DNA of 64,000 nucleotides, taken from the NCBI RefSeq assembly GCF_003399445.1, contig NZ_QUQO01000001.1, positions 2,415,001 to 2,479,000 of the forward strand. Reading direction: 5' to 3'. This document shows positions 61,293 to 64,000 of the stretch, one piece after another. Below the pieces are notes generated by a model, which saw only the letters and a program-made list of their open reading frames with translations, ran no database searches and was not told where the DNA came from. The stretch is from Parvularcula marina. Its GTDB lineage: Bacteria > Pseudomonadota > Alphaproteobacteria > Caulobacterales > Parvularculaceae. The position numbers were made by a program, and so were the translations under genes. Within the stretch, counting starts at the first letter, position 1; every line of letters starts with the position of its first letter.

Positions 61293-62477
61293 ATGCTGGA
61301 AGCCTTTCGATCTCGTTTCAAATCCCGCGAACCGGGCCCTGAGGTCTGGGAAGGACTGGGCGATGACGTCATTGCGACGCATGGCCCGGACGGGCGTTTC
61401 TGCAAGGTTTCGGGCGGCTCGCTGACGACCTTCGGGCTCAAACCCGAAGAGATGTCCGGGCGGCGGCTGATGGAAATCGTCGCGCCTGAGTTCCAGCCCT
61501 CTCTTCTCTCTGCGATGGCGGAAGTTGCGGATCCGGACGGCCCCGGCTGGGCGCGGTTCGAGTTCCGCCTCTCTCGTGAATGCCAGCGTGGCCCGGCTCT
61601 CGAAATGGTGCTGTCGCGCATTCCGGGCGGCTTCCGCAGCGTCACCCGCAATATCGAGCACCGGCTGGCCCGCGAGGCGCAGGTCCGTAAGGAAGCGCGC
61701 GACACGATGGATGTCGCGGTGCGCCATAATGAGCAGCTTGCGAATTTCAGCCATGAACTCCGTACCCCGCTCAATGCGGTGATCGGGTTTGCGGGCGCCA
61801 TTCATGGCGAGCAGTTCGGGCCGCTCGGCTCAGACCGCTACCGGGACTATGCCCGCATCATCCATGAAAGCGGCGAGCACCTTCTCTCTCTGATCTCCGA
61901 CATTCTCGATCTCAACAAGGCCGAGGCGAATGAAACCGCCGCCATGATGAGCGAAGAATCAGTCGAGCGGCTTGTTCGGTTCTGTACGGATCTTATCCAC
62001 CTGCGCGCGGATGAAGCCGGGCTGTCGGTCGAGATCTCCGTTGCGCCGGGCATCGACAAGGCCATGCTGGATGCCAAGATCGTCCGGCAGATCCTTCTCA
62101 ACCTTCTCTCCAATGCGCTCAAATTCACCGAAGAGGGCGGCATCATCGTGACGGCCGCACTCGATGGCGACATGCTCGAAATCTCGGTGATGGATTCAGG
62201 CGTCGGGATGTCCCCGGATGATCTGGCGATTGTTGGCACGCGCTTCCGTCAGGCCCGTAAAGAAGGCGTGCGCGGCACGCGCGGCTCGGGCATCGGTCTT
62301 GCACTTTCGAAAGCGCTGGCCCGTGTCCATGGCGGGGAGCTGATCCTGCAAAGCGCGGCAGGCGCTGGCACAACAGCGGTCCTGCGGCTGCCTTACCTGC
62401 CGGTCGAGGAAAAACCGGCAGTCAAGAATATCCGGCATACGGATAATGTCGTGCCGCTGGCGGCAGCGCGGGCGTGA
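61293..62477 (+). CDS. Soluble sensor histidine kinase (PAS-HisKA-HATPase)
   Basis: A 394-residue histidine kinase without membrane segments. A PAS-like domain occupies about residues 20-125. The HisKA domain has QLANFSHELRTPLNAVIGFA (phospho-acceptor His154), typical of the PleC/DivJ group. The HATPase domain shows N-box LLNLLSNALKFTEEGG, G1 DSGVGMSPDD and G2 GSGIGLALSKAL. The GTG at 61290 precedes the ATG used here. No response regulator is adjacent; the DUF1491 gene overlaps its end by four bases. A candidate CtrA-type element lies upstream. Confidence 0.92.
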   Translation: MLEAFRSRFKSREPGPEVWEGLGDDVIATHGPDGRFCKVSGGSLTTFGLKPEEMSGRRLMEIVAPEFQPSLLSAMAEVADPDGPGWARFEFRLSRECQRGPALEMVLSRIPGGFRSVTRNIEHRLAREAQVRKEARDTMDVAVRHNEQLANFSHELRTPLNAVIGFAGAIHGEQFGPLGSDRYRDYARIIHESGEHLLSLISDILDLNKAEANETAAMMSEESVERLVRFCTDLIHLRADEAGLSVEISVAPGIDKAMLDAKIVRQILLNLLSNALKFTEEGGIIVTAALDGDMLEISVMDSGVGMSPDDLAIVGTRFRQARKEGVRGTRGSGIGLALSKALARVHGGELILQSAAGAGTTAVLRLPYLPVEEKPAVKNIRHTDNVVPLAAARA

Positions 62478-62806
62478 CCACGCGCCTCAGAAGCGATTTT
62501 CAGGTATCGGCGATCCGGCAGGCGGCAAAAGCGCATGGCGCATTCTGCACCATCCTAAAACATGGCCATGACGAAGCCGGGATGATCCATCTTGTCTGGC
62601 GCAAGGGAGGCTCGGTGTCGGTCTGGTCGGAAAGTTCAGGCGAGGGCGGTTCAAGGGGCTGGCGCCTCCGCGCTGCGGATGTCACCGAAGAGGCCGCCGA
62701 TACGATGCTTGAAAAAGAGAAGAAGTTCGATCCCGATCTATGGGTTGTCGAGCTTGATGGCGACATCTCTCGCGACGCGCTGCCCGGCGACTTCTTCGAT
62801 CAGTAA
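62474..62806 (+). CDS. DUF1491 protein
   Basis: A 110-residue soluble protein of the alphaproteobacterial DUF1491 family: LRSDFQVSAIRQAAKAHGAF at the start and EKKFDPDLWVVELDGD near the end are typical. It starts with GTG overlapping the kinase stop by four bases (GTGA), so the two are co-translated. Its function is unknown. Confidence 0.87.
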   Translation: MTTRLRSDFQVSAIRQAAKAHGAFCTILKHGHDEAGMIHLVWRKGGSVSVWSESSGEGGSRGWRLRAADVTEEAADTMLEKEKKFDPDLWVVELDGDISRDALPGDFFDQ

Positions 62807-62824
62807 TGGGATGAAAATGCCCGC

Positions 62825-63796
62825 TTAGCTGGCTTCGGCAAGCGCCGGGTCTTCATGCCCGCCAGCAAGGTCGCTGACCCGGACGCGCAGGAAACGGATC
62901 GCCCGCTCTGCTGATTCCGGCATCAGCCGGTCATAAAGCGGCAGCACGGTTTCGGACACATCATGGTCCGTCCGGCGGTCCTGAAAACCGGAGATGACCT
63001 TGGCAAAGGTCGCCCGACGGATATTGTTCGACTTCATCAGGATCGCAAGGCTCTGAAAGCTCGTATCATTCACCGTGCGGATCATCGTTGCGGGGTCGAT
63101 ATCGAACATCGCGGAGGCGGCAAGGACGAACTCGGTCATCGCACGCGCTTCGAGCAGCTCGGTCAGGACCTGCTCGGTCATCGATTGCCGCCGTGTCCAG
63201 TCAGCTATGGTCCGTCTTGCCACGACCAACTCGTCACGGCCTGACTCGCTTGCATGCTTGATGATCTGCTCGCGGAACCTTTTCGCCGTGCGCTCCATCA
63301 GGCCGACACGGTCGACACCGATCTTGGGCGTCAACGCATCGCGATAGACGGTGAGCTGGTAATGAAACATCCAGGTGAGAATTGCGGAAGGCAATTGCAC
63401 GGAATTGCCGTCATCAAGGCTCAAGCTCTCTGGCAGTTCGTTCTCTGCGACATCGGCATTTTCCTCAAGGAAGGTCTGGATGTCCTTCACCGTTTGCAAC
63501 ACGCTGCGGCGAAGCAGGCGCTCATTCGCGGACGGCACTTTGAGGAGGGCGAGTTTGACATGCTCGTCGCGCGCACCCGCACGGATGAGGGTCAGGACGA
63601 TGAGCTTTTTGAGCCTCAGATCCATCGCATTTGCGGTGCGCGAGAGCAGAAGGTCGAACAGGGCCATGTGACGCCGGCCATAACGGTCGGGCGCGACGAT
63701 GAAGCTGTCTGTCACTTCCCGCAAAACCTCGCGGCGTTCTTCGCTTGAGGTCTTGGGATCGAGAGCGATCAGCCGTTCTAATGGGCCCGTGCTCAT
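62825..63796 (-). CDS. DUF2336-like helical protein
   Basis: A 323-residue soluble protein of helical repeats, e.g. ALFDLLLSRTANAMDLRLKKL and VLTELLEARAMTEFVLAASA, with FDIDPATMIRTVNDTSFQSL resembling the DUF2336 core. It is a distant relative of the 39140-40282 protein. No catalytic motif is visible. Its gene ends 18 bases from the convergent DUF1491 gene. Confidence 0.65.
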   Translation of the reverse strand: MSTGPLERLIALDPKTSSEERREVLREVTDSFIVAPDRYGRRHMALFDLLLSRTANAMDLRLKKLIVLTLIRAGARDEHVKLALLKVPSANERLLRRSVLQTVKDIQTFLEENADVAENELPESLSLDDGNSVQLPSAILTWMFHYQLTVYRDALTPKIGVDRVGLMERTAKRFREQIIKHASESGRDELVVARRTIADWTRRQSMTEQVLTELLEARAMTEFVLAASAMFDIDPATMIRTVNDTSFQSLAILMKSNNIRRATFAKVISGFQDRRTDHDVSETVLPLYDRLMPESAERAIRFLRVRVSDLAGGHEDPALAEAS

Positions 63797-63883
63797 GGAT
63801 CTCCCCCGGCTAGACGGACTTCTGCAACCGCCAGTATCGCGAAATACGGTTTCAAAACCCTGAAGATTGGCCGAAACGGGGCG

Positions 63884-64000
63884 TTACTGCCCGTCGTTTT
63901 CAGGCTCAGTTTCCAGTCCTGGCGCTGCATTGCCGACGACACCTGGGCTTTGCGGCTGGACCGGGCCTTGCGGCTCGGGATCGGGCCGAGAACCGAGCCC
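63884..64000 (-). CDS. C-terminus of a proline-rich protein, truncated by the window edge
   Basis: The last 38 codons of a minus-strand frame reach the window edge. The peptide is rich in proline, glutamine and glycine (RPDPEPQGPVQPQSPGVVG, ending ETEPENDGQ), as in an unstructured C-terminal tail. Nothing more can be said; it lies about 87 bp upstream of the DUF2336-like start, on the same strand. Confidence 0.45.
   Translation of the reverse strand, partial: GLGSRPDPEPQGPVQPQSPGVVGNAAPGLETEPENDGQ

Overview
The window looks like chromosomal DNA of a GC-rich, aerobic, probably marine alphaproteobacterium. The supporting markers are a group-specific RpoH, DUF1491, two DUF2336-type proteins, RHH_4, a DUF6476-like protein beside rluD, a coxB-coxA-ctaB-ctaG locus, TonB-dependent uptake and TTAAC-type regulatory words. 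Hyphomonadales, Caulobacterales or Parvularculales fit best; this is inference without a database search. I recognised no tRNA, rRNA, CRISPR array, phage or insertion sequence. The only repeat-like DNA is a pair of inverted palindromes (about 12391-12509) and a few intergenic hairpins.

Layout. 1-6.3 kb: end of an amidohydrolase, an alpha/beta hydrolase, rpoH, rluD, a small membrane protein and rarD. 6.4-12.4 kb: an AraC-type regulator, TonB-dependent receptor, membrane-anchored hydrolase and MFS transporter, which read as one uptake-and-hydrolysis unit. 12.5-19.4 kb: asd, a small anchored RTX-repeat protein, and tolQ-tolR-tolA-tolB-pal. 19.4-23.1 kb: an RHH protein, radC, map and small proteins. 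23.1-25.2 kb: a zinc-homeostasis group (DUF3299 lipoprotein, ZrgA/DUF2796 protein, His-rich secreted protein, Zur-like regulator) around a divergent promoter with a Zur-like palindrome. 25.3-29.1 kb: an M14 carboxypeptidase, a Clp-fold membrane protease and an A/T-rich lipoprotein gene. 29.1-34.7 kb: a metal-and-thiol module (CopL-like protein, small outer-membrane protein, HMA protein, MerT-like protein, glutaredoxin-MauE fusion, DsbD/ScsB and a redoxin).

34.7-40.3 kb: pgi, a degenerate GGDEF protein, purE-purK, a lipoprotein and a DUF2336 protein. 40.4-48.8 kb: a ten-gene, tightly overlapping cation/proton antiporter operon. Its order (E, F, G, fused MbhD/E-like, B, C, then three antiporter-type subunits) matches the membrane arm of archaeal Mbh rather than classical Mrp, and its C subunit carries a large His-rich insertion. 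48.9-53.7 kb: an orphan DnaA domain IV protein, gluQRS, a J-domain protein, an anchored amidohydrolase and tldD. 53.9-58.6 kb: coxB (with a large insertion), coxA, ctaB, a 58-residue membrane protein and ctaG, with no coxC following. 58.7-64 kb: a lipoprotein hydrolase, sufE, an exported unknown, a soluble histidine kinase with DUF1491, a second DUF2336-type protein and the C-terminus of one more gene.

The strongest candidates for something not well described are the Mbh-ordered antiporter with its His-rich C subunit (with CoxB also carrying a large insertion) and the periplasmic metal/thiol relay at 29-34.7 kb. Other points worth checking are the orphan DnaA DNA-binding domain with an altered recognition motif, and the structured leader of rpoH.
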